A DNA stretch of 64,000 bases from Zoogloeaceae bacterium (GCA_024235635.1 JACKMA010000002.1:496001-560000), one strand, 5' to 3'; numbered from the stretch's first letter, positions 19,677-28,684 are shown. Notes: generated by a model not told the origin, from the letters alone. Program-made: numbers and translations.

Positions 19677-19859
19677 TAGGCTTCTCCTTTGCCACATCAT
19701 CAAATGGGCGACCGAACATTGAAATGCACATTGGAAATTCGATGTGAGCAAGACCACGTATTGCCATCGAGGTCCCGGTCACTTGCAAAGGACATATCCT
19801 CCGTTGCCGGCCCGTTCTATGCCTGTGGGGCACAAGATCGGGCCGGTTAGGACACTCCC

Positions 19860-20297
19860 TCACTGGCCCAGCACAGCAACACCAAATGAGCACGGTTCGG
19901 CGCTGCATTCGTGCATCTTCGCCACCAATCGGAAGCGAGCCGTCCGACGCGGTCGCACCTCGACTATCGGCATGGAATCAATGAGATCGTCCCGGTCGAT
20001 CTCGTTGCCGTTCTCGTCGTAGAGCACCAAGTCAAGGTCAGAGCAATCGTTGTCACACGCGCCTACGATCTTGTAGGTCGTGCCGCTGCGAAGAGTTAGC
20101 CCGAAGCTGTGCGACTGGCCCTGGCCCATCGCGTAGAGGCTTTCGCTGTGCGTTTCGCGATAGCCCTCCCAAGAGGCCGAGGTACGCACCCTCAGCAGTT
20201 GATCGCGCACGTTATCGTCAAACCGGTCGGCATGGGCCAGGCCGATCATCAAGGTCGTCGCCAACACACCCAACGCCACATTGCGAATCGAGTTCAT
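19860..20297 (-). CDS. Small secreted protein with a PPC-like beta domain
   Basis: The 145-residue product begins with a signal peptide (NVALGVLATTLMIGLAHA, cleaved before DRFDD). The mature part, SHSFGLTLRSGTTYKIVGACDNDC then SDLDLVLYDENGNEID and a VEVRPRRTARFRLVAKM strand, has the layout of bacterial pre-peptidase-C-terminal-like or similar beta-sandwich domains that bind extracellular partners. The frame stays open 72 codons further upstream, but GGGAG and the signal peptide favour ATG 20297. It has a truncated paralogue at 19312-19676. No enzyme motif is seen, so function is unknown beyond export. Confidence 0.75.
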   Translation of the reverse strand: MNSIRNVALGVLATTLMIGLAHADRFDDNVRDQLLRVRTSASWEGYRETHSESLYAMGQGQSHSFGLTLRSGTTYKIVGACDNDCSDLDLVLYDENGNEIDRDDLIDSMPIVEVRPRRTARFRLVAKMHECSAEPCSFGVAVLGQ

Positions 20298-20654
20298 CGT
20301 CCCTACTCCCTTCAGTTTTGATCCGTTCATTACACGCTTCGATAGCTGATAGCCATCACAATCCGCCAGCCAAGTGCCTCTCTTGAAATGCAGCTCGAAT
20401 TCACCGCACGTATTGGACTCGCCATGCTGCAGCGCCCTTTCGGGTACCTTTTCCCGATCAACGTTGTGCAGTGCTTGCTGCAGACAGCCGGATGCAGATT
20501 CATACATTTTCATTTCGAATCTCCTTTTCCTCATCATGTGAAAGGAGACTCAACCTTGTCATGCGTATCGCAAATGCGATGTGTGCAAAACCACAAATTG
20601 ATCTTGATCTCACTGCCGATTTGCAAGAGAGCTCCTTCCGCCTGACGTGCCCCC
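20298..20654. repeat. Upstream region shared with the truncated paralogue (tandem duplication)
   Basis: The stretch around 20500-20640 (GATGTGnGCAAnACCACnnATTG, then a GGAGA-type ribosome binding site and ATGAAAA(A/T)GTA) recurs in diverged form around 19660-19800, upstream of the IS-truncated gene. The duplication therefore includes upstream DNA and not just coding sequence. In this copy the frame from ATG 20510 stays open into the secreted-protein gene, but the predicted product would bury the signal peptide. Confidence 0.6.
20345..20360. promoter_or_regulatory. Possible CRP-like half-palindrome
   Basis: GCTGA-N6-TCACA lies 48-63 bp upstream of the secreted-protein start. One half is the exact CRP consensus and the other matches three of five positions. 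It is weak evidence on its own; it is listed because a CRP-family gene and a nucleotide cyclase are in the same island. Confidence 0.2.
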
Positions 20655-20905
20655 TGACCTGCCCCCCTCCTGCCGTACCACGTGAAAGGTAGTGAAGTCC
20701 GTCAAACCATGGAGAATGATGGGCATGAGAAAGAGCAGATTCACCGAAGAGCAGATCATCGGCTTCCTGAAGCAGGCAGAGGCAGGGGTGCCGATCAAGG
20801 AGCTATGCCGTGGCGGGTGCTTCAGCGACGCCACCTTCTACAAGTGGCGGTCGAAGTTCGTCGGGATGGACGTGCCGGACGCGAAGCGGCTCAAGGCGAC
20901 GCCCT
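20655..20905 (+). mobile_element. IS3-family left end with truncated orfA
   Basis: TGACCTGCCCCCC at 20655 looks like an IS3-group terminal repeat. Seventy bases later, ATG 20725 opens an orfA reading MRKSRFTEEQIIGFLKQAEA, then FSDATFYKWRSKFVGMDV and AKRLKA, the classic HTH_Tnp_1 start of IS3 transposases. Homology stops at about 20900 and unrelated AT-rich sequence follows, so only the first third of orfA is present. An inverted-orientation orfB remnant of the same IS family lies at 38580-39217. Confidence 0.85.
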
Positions 20906-21367
20906 CCGAGATATTTTTGTTTAAGGGCCGACAAGCCTACAGATGCATTCTTGTTGTGGGAAATGCCACATATCTATATTTCTCCTCGGATGACTATTTG
21001 CTCTCCTAATCACTAGCCATGAGAGAAAAATTTAGTGAATACTCCAATCCCGAAAGGCTGTGGAAGTGTCAGCATTGGGCAGGTCTCCATTCGAGTGGCT
21101 GACACCACTAGCTGATCTACCTTCAGTGGAACTCGATCTTTTGCGTCCGGCTTGATGTCTCCAACCTTTCATGCCGTCGAACTAGGGGTAGCGCTGATCA
21201 GCGCGTGTTGGAAAGAGGGGTGAGGAGCATATCGGGTCACTGCTCATGATTCTCTAGAGAGCCCGCTCGGGTAGCGCTCACGCAATCATTGATCAACCAT
21301 CATCTATCGTAGCAACGCACTGCTTCGACAATTTTTGAGGAAGCACCTCATTACAAGGAGTAGCATC
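20906..21367. other. AT-richer spacer before the haloperoxidase gene
   Basis: About 460 bp lower in GC than the flanking core genome. No gene was found; the frame continuing from the IS3 orfA fragment reaches a stop at 21009 and has no family resemblance beyond the fragment. It probably holds the haloperoxidase promoter, which I could not pinpoint. Confidence 0.5.
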
Positions 21368-23596
21368 ATGACTTTTGTTTCTCAGAAGGATAGCCACGCC
21401 GACGAAACTCGACATGAGGCCTCGCGCAATCGCCGGCATAATGCACATGAGATTGCCTTCAAGCGGACCCCGCTAACAACGATCCACAACAACGAGAAAG
21501 ATTCTCTCGATGGTAGGCCGACGAGCTACCATAAGGGCATTCCACACGATGTCTTTGGCCTACCGGACCCCTTGGCATTCGAAGCATTCAAGGACCGCTT
21601 GAATGGGACTGATTATCACGGGGGTGTTCATGCAAGCTTCGACGTGCCGCTCGGCCCCTTGAACGCGGGCGGCGCCTGGAAAGGCACCGATCGCGATCCA
21701 AAATTTTCCGCCCTCACAGATTTCTTCTCGATTGTGAAAGTCGACGGAATGGAGAAGAAGCCCGCTGTCCGCAATTGGGAAAGCCCCTTGGGAGGCCACC
21801 AGTATGATCTTCAAGGTCCGGATGCCGGTGATCTCGCATTGTTTCGAGCACCGAAGCTAGGAGGCAGCGAGCTGACGGCAGAGATCGCCGAAGTCTACGC
21901 AATGGCGGTCCTCCGCGATACGACATTCGAGCAGATGAAATCAAAGGCGACAGTCGCCCGTGGCGGAGTCACCGTCGGGGAGGTAATCGACGAGTTGAAA
22001 GTTCTCTCTTGGTTCGATCCGCACGCGGAAGTGGTCTCCGAGGGCACCCCGCATGAACAAGGCCGTCGCGCCGCACGCCTGAAGCAGGGCGCAGCCTCAC
22101 TTGATACCGACTCGTTGTTCCGCGGCTCAGTGCCCGGAGCCAAGGTCGGCCCGTACATTTCGCAGTTTCTCCTAATCGGGAGCCGCGCGCGCGGTCAAGT
22201 CCCTGCCAACCTCGAGGTCTCCATCTTCGCCCAGACTGACCGGAACCCAGGACTATCCAAGGAGGCGCGCGACATTGCTGCGAGCGTACAGCCCGGCGGC
22301 TCGCTGCGAACCGAGCCCGAGGATGGCTATATCGTATTCGGTGCACAAAGGATCGATCAGCGCGTGAATGCCCATGCACCAGATATTGACCATATGACCA
22401 ATTGGCCGCTATGGCTCGACGTTCAGAATGGCGCGGACGTTAGTGGATTCAACACATACTACAAGGACGGCAAGCCCCGCTTCATCGGCACACCGCGAGA
22501 TCTTGCAACCTTTGTCCACTTTGACCAACTTTACCAGGCCTACTTCAACGCTTGCCTACTGATGTTCGCCAACGGCGTACCGTTTGATTTTGGCTTTCCG
22601 TCGGGAGTGGCCCATGCGACGCGGGGTTCCTTCGCCACATTCGGTGGTCCACACGTCCTGTCACTGATGACCGAGGTGGCCAGCCGTGCGCTCAAGGCGG
22701 TTCGACGCCAGAAGTTCCAGCATCACTTGCGGGGCCGGCCCGAGCAACTTGCTGCCATGTTGACGCTTGTTGCCAACGATCATGGTGACGCCTTGGGCAA
22801 CTCGAAGGTCAAGCTGAGCACAATGCTTACCGAGATGCAGTCAAAGATGCCAAAACTTCTGTCAGCCATTGCTGTCATCAACAAGGAACAGAATGACATC
22901 CGCAATGCATCGCCAGAAATCTATCCTCGTATCGGCGGTACGCTGCCGCCTGAAGCGAGAGAATTGCCTGCGATCGGTGAAGGCACGAACTTTCTTCTGC
23001 CCATGGCCTTTCCCGAGGGCTCTCCCATGCACGCCTCTTATGGCGCGGGACACGCTACCGTTGCCGGGGCCTGCGTCACAATTCTCAAGGCGTATTTCGA
23101 GATGTCGAAAATGCGCATTTCCGCTGAACAGAATGGAATTGGCCAACCTCTTCCTGTCGATATCGCCAAGACCGATCCAGCATGGTGGGAACCCGCGACC
23201 TTCGGCGTGGACGGGATGAACCAGAAAGCACTTTTCGTAGCTGACGATGATCGATTGGTACTGACACCGGTGAACGACCGCGTTGAAACCGTGACGATCG
23301 AGGGCGAGTTGAACAAGCTCGCTGCAAATATATCGATCGGACGCAATATGGCGGGCGTGCATTACTTCACGGATTACTACGATAGCCTCCGGATGGGAGA
23401 GCGAGTCGCCGCAGGCCTCTTGCAGGAACAAGCGGTGACCTATTGCGACCCGATGTGCATGCGATTCACGAGCTTCGATGGTGATCATGTGATCGTCTCG
23501 GGCGACGGTGACGGCAATGCGCGAATCGATGTGCGGAATGGCGGGACGGGTGACTTCACGGATGCTTACGACGAATGGTGGGGTCGTCACGCCTAA
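21368..23596 (+). CDS. Vanadium-dependent haloperoxidase (bromoperoxidase-like)
   Basis: This 742-residue protein matches the algal/cyanobacterial vanadium bromoperoxidase family in the PAP2 superfamily. Vanadate-site residues and their spacing are kept: Lys449 and Arg457 (KFQHHLRGRPE, eight apart), His555 and His562 (HASYGAGH, seven apart), Arg659 and His665 (GRNMAGVH, six apart). The Ser that normally precedes Gly-His is Ala560, an unusual change in a vanadate ligand position. The enzyme would oxidise halide with hydrogen peroxide. No signal peptide is obvious. AAGGAG precedes ATG 21368. Base composition is below the core genome, consistent with transfer. It stands alone and ends at a strong hairpin. 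Confidence 0.85.
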   Translation: MTFVSQKDSHADETRHEASRNRRHNAHEIAFKRTPLTTIHNNEKDSLDGRPTSYHKGIPHDVFGLPDPLAFEAFKDRLNGTDYHGGVHASFDVPLGPLNAGGAWKGTDRDPKFSALTDFFSIVKVDGMEKKPAVRNWESPLGGHQYDLQGPDAGDLALFRAPKLGGSELTAEIAEVYAMAVLRDTTFEQMKSKATVARGGVTVGEVIDELKVLSWFDPHAEVVSEGTPHEQGRRAARLKQGAASLDTDSLFRGSVPGAKVGPYISQFLLIGSRARGQVPANLEVSIFAQTDRNPGLSKEARDIAASVQPGGSLRTEPEDGYIVFGAQRIDQRVNAHAPDIDHMTNWPLWLDVQNGADVSGFNTYYKDGKPRFIGTPRDLATFVHFDQLYQAYFNACLLMFANGVPFDFGFPSGVAHATRGSFATFGGPHVLSLMTEVASRALKAVRRQKFQHHLRGRPEQLAAMLTLVANDHGDALGNSKVKLSTMLTEMQSKMPKLLSAIAVINKEQNDIRNASPEIYPRIGGTLPPEARELPAIGEGTNFLLPMAFPEGSPMHASYGAGHATVAGACVTILKAYFEMSKMRISAEQNGIGQPLPVDIAKTDPAWWEPATFGVDGMNQKALFVADDDRLVLTPVNDRVETVTIEGELNKLAANISIGRNMAGVHYFTDYYDSLRMGERVAAGLLQEQAVTYCDPMCMRFTSFDGDHVIVSGDGDGNARIDVRNGGTGDFTDAYDEWWGRHA

Positions 23597-23606
23597 ATCT
23601 ACCGAC

Positions 23607-23640
23607 GGGGGGCAGATCAATCGCATCTGATCTGCCCCCC
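23607..23640 (+). terminator. Hairpin downstream of the haloperoxidase gene
   Basis: A 13-bp perfect stem (GGGGGGCAGATCA paired with TGATCTGCCCCCC) around an 8-nt loop lies 10 bp after the stop. No T-tract follows, so termination is likely but not certain. Confidence 0.65.
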
Positions 23641-24140
23641 GAGGTTCGTCCTGCAACCCCGCCGCTTCAGAATGCTTGTCGCCTCGAGAGATTCTGAATC
23701 GCAGAGGTGATCACGAAAATGCGACATGGCTGGATGCAAGCAAGCATTTTTTGCGAAAATGCGGTCGCAGGGTTGTTCCCGCCGAAGAACGCATCGGTGA
23801 CTGATCCATCCGTCGTTCCAAGGACGATGACGCTCCGTCCCGCTTCTCACACCAAGCCCTGTGACACGCTCTCGCATTTGACCCGGAGTTCATCCTTACC
23901 GCACTGCGAAACGACGTCCGATGGCCCAAGTTCATCATGCGGCGTTGGCGAAACACGGCTGGCCGGGACGAGGACAAGCGCACATGCGTCTCTCCTCGGG
24001 ATCGACCCTCCATAGCGGATAAGGGCCGGAGCACGGGCGCACCACCGAATCAGTACAGGCTGGCGACATGCGTGCCCTTTCTGCCATAGTCATACTCGAG
24101 GATTCTAGATCGCGACGACGGCGCAGCCGGAGGATCGAAC
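23641..24140. other. 500-bp spacer before the cyclase gene
   Basis: Open frames of 80-107 codons exist on both strands here but show no family resemblance and overlap one another. I see no reliable gene. A decayed mobile element is possible. Confidence 0.5.
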
Positions 24141-26144
24141 GTGACGCTGCAACGGCCACCCACTCCCGATCGCAGACGCTACTGGCAGACATTGGCGCTC
24201 TCGATCGCGCTGGTCGCGCTCGCCGGCGTGCTGTTGTGGGCGAGTCCTTTCGGCAATGCCTTTGAGCGACAATTCGGCGTCAAACTGGCCTACCTCATCC
24301 GTGGCGAGCGCACTCCTCCCGACGAAGCCATCTACATTCCTCTCGACCAGCACTCGGCAGATCGGCTGTGCAGACACCCAGACGCCAATCTGGCGGGGGC
24401 ATCACGTGATGCGTGCTCGATCAACGACTTGGCCAAGTGGGCCAGGCCGTCTCTCGCCAAGCTGATCAACCGCCTCTCAGAGTCCGGTGCCGCGGTCATC
24501 GCCCTCGACGTGAACTTCTTCGAACACGGCAATGCAGTGGAAGACGATCAACTGGCACGCGCAATCGAAAATGCAGGCAATGTCGTGCTGTTGAGCGATC
24601 TCGAACAAAGGGACGAGGACCATTCCGGCGGCATCGTCGTGAGCATCGACCGCTTGCACGAACCGGCGCCATCGTTTGCGCACGCGGCGGCCGCGACTGC
24701 GCCGATGGCATTGCGCCGGCAAGCGCGGCGCGACAGCTTCTTCACATTCGTCGACCTGGCAGGCAGACACTTGCCCACGATGCCGGTGGTCGCACTCTAC
24801 ATGCGCGAGCAGCTTATCGACGGCGCGCGTTGGAGCGAATGCGTGCCGTTGCAGCGAGTGGCGGCAAACCTTGCGCCGCACCTGGCGATCGAGCGTTTGC
24901 GCGCGATGGATCGCGACAAACTCACGATGTGGCGAGACGACACGCGCTGCACGGCCTTCATGGCAAGCGCCACGGCAAGGTTATTGTTTGCAGGACCCGA
25001 GCGATTGTTCAACCTATACCAAGGGGTCGGCGCCTTCAGGGGCCCGTCCGTGCACGAATTGCTGCACGGCGATTGGACTGTGCCGGTACCCGGCATGCGC
25101 GACAGGGTCGTATTCGTCGGCGTCGACGACCGCGCGAATCGCAATCCTGTCGATGGCCATGAAACGGCCATGGGTGACGAGAGCTTCAGCGGTGTGGAAC
25201 TGGCTGCAACTGCATTCGCCAACCTCTTGCACGACCACGACATCAAGACCGCAACACCGCTCGGCGGCGCAATGGCGCTGACCGTTTTCGCATCCCTGAT
25301 CGGCCTGCCGTTCCTGCTGTCATTGCGAGTCGCCTTGCTGTTCGCCGCCGCAGCAGCCGTCGGATTCGGCTTCTATACGGCCTACCGCTTCGATCGAGAC
25401 GACCTGCTGCTTCCGCTGGCGATCCCCTTGTTCGTCCTGTTGCCAGCGACGATCGCCCTCGGATGGCGCTGGCAACTCGGAAAGCTCGAAAGACTGGTCG
25501 CCGCGCTCGAACAGTTTGTTCCGCAGCGGGTCAAGCTCTTCATCCACCGGTTTCTGCGTATTCCACAGGCAGAAACCTGCTTCGGCGTGTGCATGCACAC
25601 CGATGTGGCCGGCTATACCACGCTCTGCGAAGCCCTGGCATCCGAGCCGATGCAACTGCGCGCCCTGGAGACTGAATACTGGGCACTGATCGACGCCGAG
25701 ATCATGCGCGAACGCGGGCAGCGCTTCGCGATCGCCGGCGACGGCATGCTTTGCGTCTGGGCAACCGAGGCTCCGGATCGCGACGCCGCAACGCGTGCCT
25801 GCCGAGCCGCGCTCGCAATTCAACGGGCCGTCGACGGATTCAACCGGCGTCACTCCGACACCCCATTCAATACTCGCATCGGCATGCATGCAGGCAGCAT
25901 CACGATCGGGCCGGTCGGTGGCGGCGACCGCTACACCCTGACCGTCGGCGGTGATATCCCCAACACCGCCGCACGTATCGAGAGTGACGTAAACAAGCAG
26001 TTGGGTACGCGATTATTGGTCAGCGAGGCGGTCGCCGAACTGGCCGCAGAAATCCCCGTGCGCTTGGTTGGCGAGTTCGATATCAGGGGAAAAACGAGCC
26101 GCGTTGTCGTGTACGCACTGCTGGATGCTGAGAACAGTCGGTAG
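24141..26144 (+). CDS. CHASE2-domain membrane adenylate/guanylate cyclase (class III)
   Basis: The 667-residue protein has a first transmembrane segment (about 15-34), a CHASE2 extracytoplasmic sensor domain (about 40-355, including VIALDVNFFE and VFVGVDDRANR), three closely spaced transmembrane segments (about 365-440), and a class III cyclase domain (about 475-660). Both metal-binding aspartates are present: Asp488 (HTDVAGYT) and Asp534 (IAGDGMLCVW). The transition-state Asn/Arg pair is in IPNTAARIES. It should turn ATP or GTP into a cyclic nucleotide in response to a periplasmic signal; cAMP is more likely because a CRP-like gene is near. The start is GTG 24141. It converges on the FecR-TPR operon, with IS630 copy 2 between. 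Confidence 0.88.
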   Translation: MTLQRPPTPDRRRYWQTLALSIALVALAGVLLWASPFGNAFERQFGVKLAYLIRGERTPPDEAIYIPLDQHSADRLCRHPDANLAGASRDACSINDLAKWARPSLAKLINRLSESGAAVIALDVNFFEHGNAVEDDQLARAIENAGNVVLLSDLEQRDEDHSGGIVVSIDRLHEPAPSFAHAAAATAPMALRRQARRDSFFTFVDLAGRHLPTMPVVALYMREQLIDGARWSECVPLQRVAANLAPHLAIERLRAMDRDKLTMWRDDTRCTAFMASATARLLFAGPERLFNLYQGVGAFRGPSVHELLHGDWTVPVPGMRDRVVFVGVDDRANRNPVDGHETAMGDESFSGVELAATAFANLLHDHDIKTATPLGGAMALTVFASLIGLPFLLSLRVALLFAAAAAVGFGFYTAYRFDRDDLLLPLAIPLFVLLPATIALGWRWQLGKLERLVAALEQFVPQRVKLFIHRFLRIPQAETCFGVCMHTDVAGYTTLCEALASEPMQLRALETEYWALIDAEIMRERGQRFAIAGDGMLCVWATEAPDRDAATRACRAALAIQRAVDGFNRRHSDTPFNTRIGMHAGSITIGPVGGGDRYTLTVGGDIPNTAARIESDVNKQLGTRLLVSEAVAELAAEIPVRLVGEFDIRGKTSRVVVYALLDAENSR

Positions 26145-26213
26145 ACAAGCGCAGACGCGAATCTCGTATGGAGCATTTGAATAGTGATTTCCCCAACAAC
26201 CGTCTTCTTGCTA

Positions 26214-27326
26214 CTAAGAAGTGCGTTGGTTACCGTACATTCTATTCGGCTGCGTAGCGTGTGCTCGGATGCCTGAAGAACGCACGGACGATGGCGGGAG
26301 TCTTCTGCAGGGAGCGCATGAAGCGCATCGCCAGCCTTTTCATTTGGTCGGGTCCCTTGATCACGCTGCGGCCCAACTTGTGACTCTTCAGGTGCGCCCA
26401 GACGTGTTCGTCAGGATTCAGATCGGGCGAATAGGCGGGCAGCCGGAAAAGGCGCAGTCTCCCGTCGAGTCCCTCGATGAATTTCCGAACCTTGGCACTG
26501 CGATGTACCGGATGGCCATCGACGACGAGGAAGATGGGCCGGGTAGTGCCCTGAAGCAGGCGCTTCAGAAATTCGATGAAGACATCGGCGGTGACGTTGC
26601 CGTTGGAGCACATGAATCGCAGCTGTCCCTTCGGGCTGATGGCCGAGATCAGATTGAGCTTGAAGCGGGCGCCGGTCGTATTCACTGTCGGCGTCAGACC
26701 CACCGGAGCCCAGGTGGTGCCACTGTGATGGTCCGAGCGCACCGCGGCCTCGTCGCCGAAGAAGATCTCCGCCCCGACCGCCTTGGCTTCTGCGCGGATG
26801 CGAGGAAATTCGTTCTCGAGCCAGTCGTTCACCAGCGCCGGATCGCGCTGGTAGGCACGCGCCAAAGGTCGCTGCGGCGACAAGCCCAGTTTGCGAAGCA
26901 GGCGTCCAACACTCACCTCAGACATCGCCACCTTGAACTGCGTGCGGATCAGCTCGCGCACCATCGCTCGTGTCCAAAGTGCGAACTCGAACTTGAACTG
27001 TTGCGGGTTCGACATCGCAATCGTCCGGTACAGCCAATCGAGCGCCTTACCGTCGAGTTTCGGTTTGGCGCCCGGGACGGGCTTCGCACGAAGGGCTTCA
27101 AGCCCGCCTTCACGGTACAGCGCCAACCATTCGTAGATGCGCGGACGGGAGAATCCCAACGCCTTGACCACAACTTCGGGCGATTCGCCCGCTTCAACAC
27201 GCTGGACGGCCCGGATTCGAATCTCTTCGAGCGTGGCATGCGACAGGGAACGACCGTCTCTCTTTTCCATGCCGAATTATCGCACGCCGCAGACCTTCGA
27301 TGTCCGGTAACCAACTTACGGCTTAG
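26214..27326 (-). mobile_element. IS630-family insertion sequence, copy 2 (inverted relative to copy 1)
   Basis: This is the same 1113-bp element as at 18197, in the opposite orientation, flanked by TA at 26212-26213 and 27327-27328. Reading the two side by side shows only two differences in the transposase gene, both synonymous. It sits 69 bp after the cyclase stop and 26 bp after the protease stop, so it interrupts neither gene. Confidence 0.95.
26242..27270 (-). CDS. IS630-family transposase (copy 2)
   Basis: A 342-residue DDE transposase with the same motifs as copy 1 (FFGDEAAVRSD, VVDGHPVH, SPDLNPDEH). The gene is intact. Near-identity of the two copies implies recent transposition or gene conversion. 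Confidence 0.95.
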   Translation of the reverse strand: MEKRDGRSLSHATLEEIRIRAVQRVEAGESPEVVVKALGFSRPRIYEWLALYREGGLEALRAKPVPGAKPKLDGKALDWLYRTIAMSNPQQFKFEFALWTRAMVRELIRTQFKVAMSEVSVGRLLRKLGLSPQRPLARAYQRDPALVNDWLENEFPRIRAEAKAVGAEIFFGDEAAVRSDHHSGTTWAPVGLTPTVNTTGARFKLNLISAISPKGQLRFMCSNGNVTADVFIEFLKRLLQGTTRPIFLVVDGHPVHRSAKVRKFIEGLDGRLRLFRLPAYSPDLNPDEHVWAHLKSHKLGRSVIKGPDQMKRLAMRFMRSLQKTPAIVRAFFRHPSTRYAAE

Positions 27327-27352
27327 TAAGTATCACGCCACGTAAGACGGAC

Positions 27353-28684
27353 TTATCGTTCGTCGCATGCGAGTCGCTTCTGGTTCTGTATATCGCCACA
27401 TTTCTTGCAGATCTCTACATCACCTTTCAGGACGCACCGCAGGCAGGAATTGTCAAAGGATGTGCCTGAATATTTCGAGTCTCCGGAATCAAGCCCCACA
27501 TGGATTCCGATGATTTTCTTGGTTCCATCAATCTGAGCGATGATCGGACTCCCAGAACTGCCGTCCTCCGCGTCGGCATCATGCCTGACGCAGGTTTCCC
27601 TGGCCGGCGATTTCGCCGCCCCCCTCGCCGTTTGCTGCACATAGTTTTGGTTGAGCTTCGTATCCCTTCCAAAGCCTTCGACATCTACATCGCCATACTC
27701 TGCTTCGACTTCCGCATCGGATCTCGACATGGTCGCAAACACCGCTTTCACTATAGTATCCGCGAGCGGCCGGCCGACACAGAACACGCCCCAGTCGTCG
27801 CCGGCTTGCCCCGGGCATTGCCTGCTGCCATTGCCCGAATTCAGTTTCGGCACTGGATTGAACGCCATCGGGTACTGATTGCCAACCGTGGGATGCTGAA
27901 TGGAACCGTCAGCTAGTGAATCCGGAACATTAAACTCAACCACTGGAGGTCTATCGAGCCCGGATTCGCCTATCGCCGCCAAGCAGTGGCCGGCTGAAAC
28001 TAGCTTGAAATCACGCTCGTTAGCCCCCCTCGCCACCCAGGCGGTACATACCGGATTAAACCTATCTATCATAAACAGTCGACCGACTGTCTTAGAGCAG
28101 GAAATTCCACCAACTTCATTGCAGCGGCTTCGCGCGCTACGGCGTCCATTGCCCAAGACCGACAATGGTCTTGCTTTGGAGTCACTGAAGACCGACGACT
28201 GAAACAGATACTGTAATTCCATTCTTGGCGAACCCCCAAACAACCTGATACATTCCTTCGCCGTCTCTCCGATCGCAAATACTTCCACCTCGCTTCCATT
28301 GAAGTAGGCGGTGCTCTTTCCCCACTGAGAGAAACTAATCCTATCAAGCTCCTGCCTGTAGTCAGCATCATCAATATTCTTTGGTCTTACAATAAGCTTA
28401 TCGCTATTCCTTAGATTGCAAAACCGTGGAAAGTGAATTCTGATCGAGCTACCGGCGGATTCGCAGCCTTCGATCCCATTACAGCATTCATTCGCGGTCT
28501 TGCCTTCACATCCATCGATCTTAAGATAGTCATCTTGGACCGACTTCAAGGTCCCTAGGTCCTCGCGCATTAAGATTCCAAATCCGAAACTACCGCCATT
28601 GACGCCAGCGTAAACCTGTTTTCCAATAGCCAAAGCGATGACAGAGACTGCTGCCGCCCAACAATAGAACTTGCGAATCTTCAT
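27353..28684 (-). CDS. Secreted trypsin-like serine protease with Cys-rich N-terminal region
   Basis: The 443-residue protein has a signal peptide (AAAVSVIALAIGKQVYA, cleaved near residue 26), a Cys-rich N-terminal region of about 165 residues with no family I recognise (CEGKTANECCNGIEGCE), and a chymotrypsin-fold domain from about 195. The catalytic residues are His233 (SAGHCLA), Asp296 or Asp297 (DDWGVF) and Ser377 (EDGSSGSP). A Cys-rich tail (CLRCVLKGDVEICKKCG) follows. It would act in the periplasm or outside the cell. It is the third gene of a minus-strand operon, 73 bp after the OMP-like gene, and has lower GC than the core. Its target is unknown; the upstream surface proteins are candidates. 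Confidence 0.82.
   Translation of the reverse strand: MKIRKFYCWAAAVSVIALAIGKQVYAGVNGGSFGFGILMREDLGTLKSVQDDYLKIDGCEGKTANECCNGIEGCESAGSSIRIHFPRFCNLRNSDKLIVRPKNIDDADYRQELDRISFSQWGKSTAYFNGSEVEVFAIGETAKECIRLFGGSPRMELQYLFQSSVFSDSKARPLSVLGNGRRSARSRCNEVGGISCSKTVGRLFMIDRFNPVCTAWVARGANERDFKLVSAGHCLAAIGESGLDRPPVVEFNVPDSLADGSIQHPTVGNQYPMAFNPVPKLNSGNGSRQCPGQAGDDWGVFCVGRPLADTIVKAVFATMSRSDAEVEAEYGDVDVEGFGRDTKLNQNYVQQTARGAAKSPARETCVRHDADAEDGSSGSPIIAQIDGTKKIIGIHVGLDSGDSKYSGTSFDNSCLRCVLKGDVEICKKCGDIQNQKRLACDER

Noticed and set aside
23641..24140. Possible small genes on either strand before the cyclase
   Set aside because: Frames overlap each other, lack ribosome binding sites and resemble no family.
18197..27326. 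A proven composite transposon made of the two IS630 copies
   Set aside because: Every IS630 insertion has TA on both sides, so the flanks cannot tell a composite transposition from two separate insertions; kept only as a possibility.
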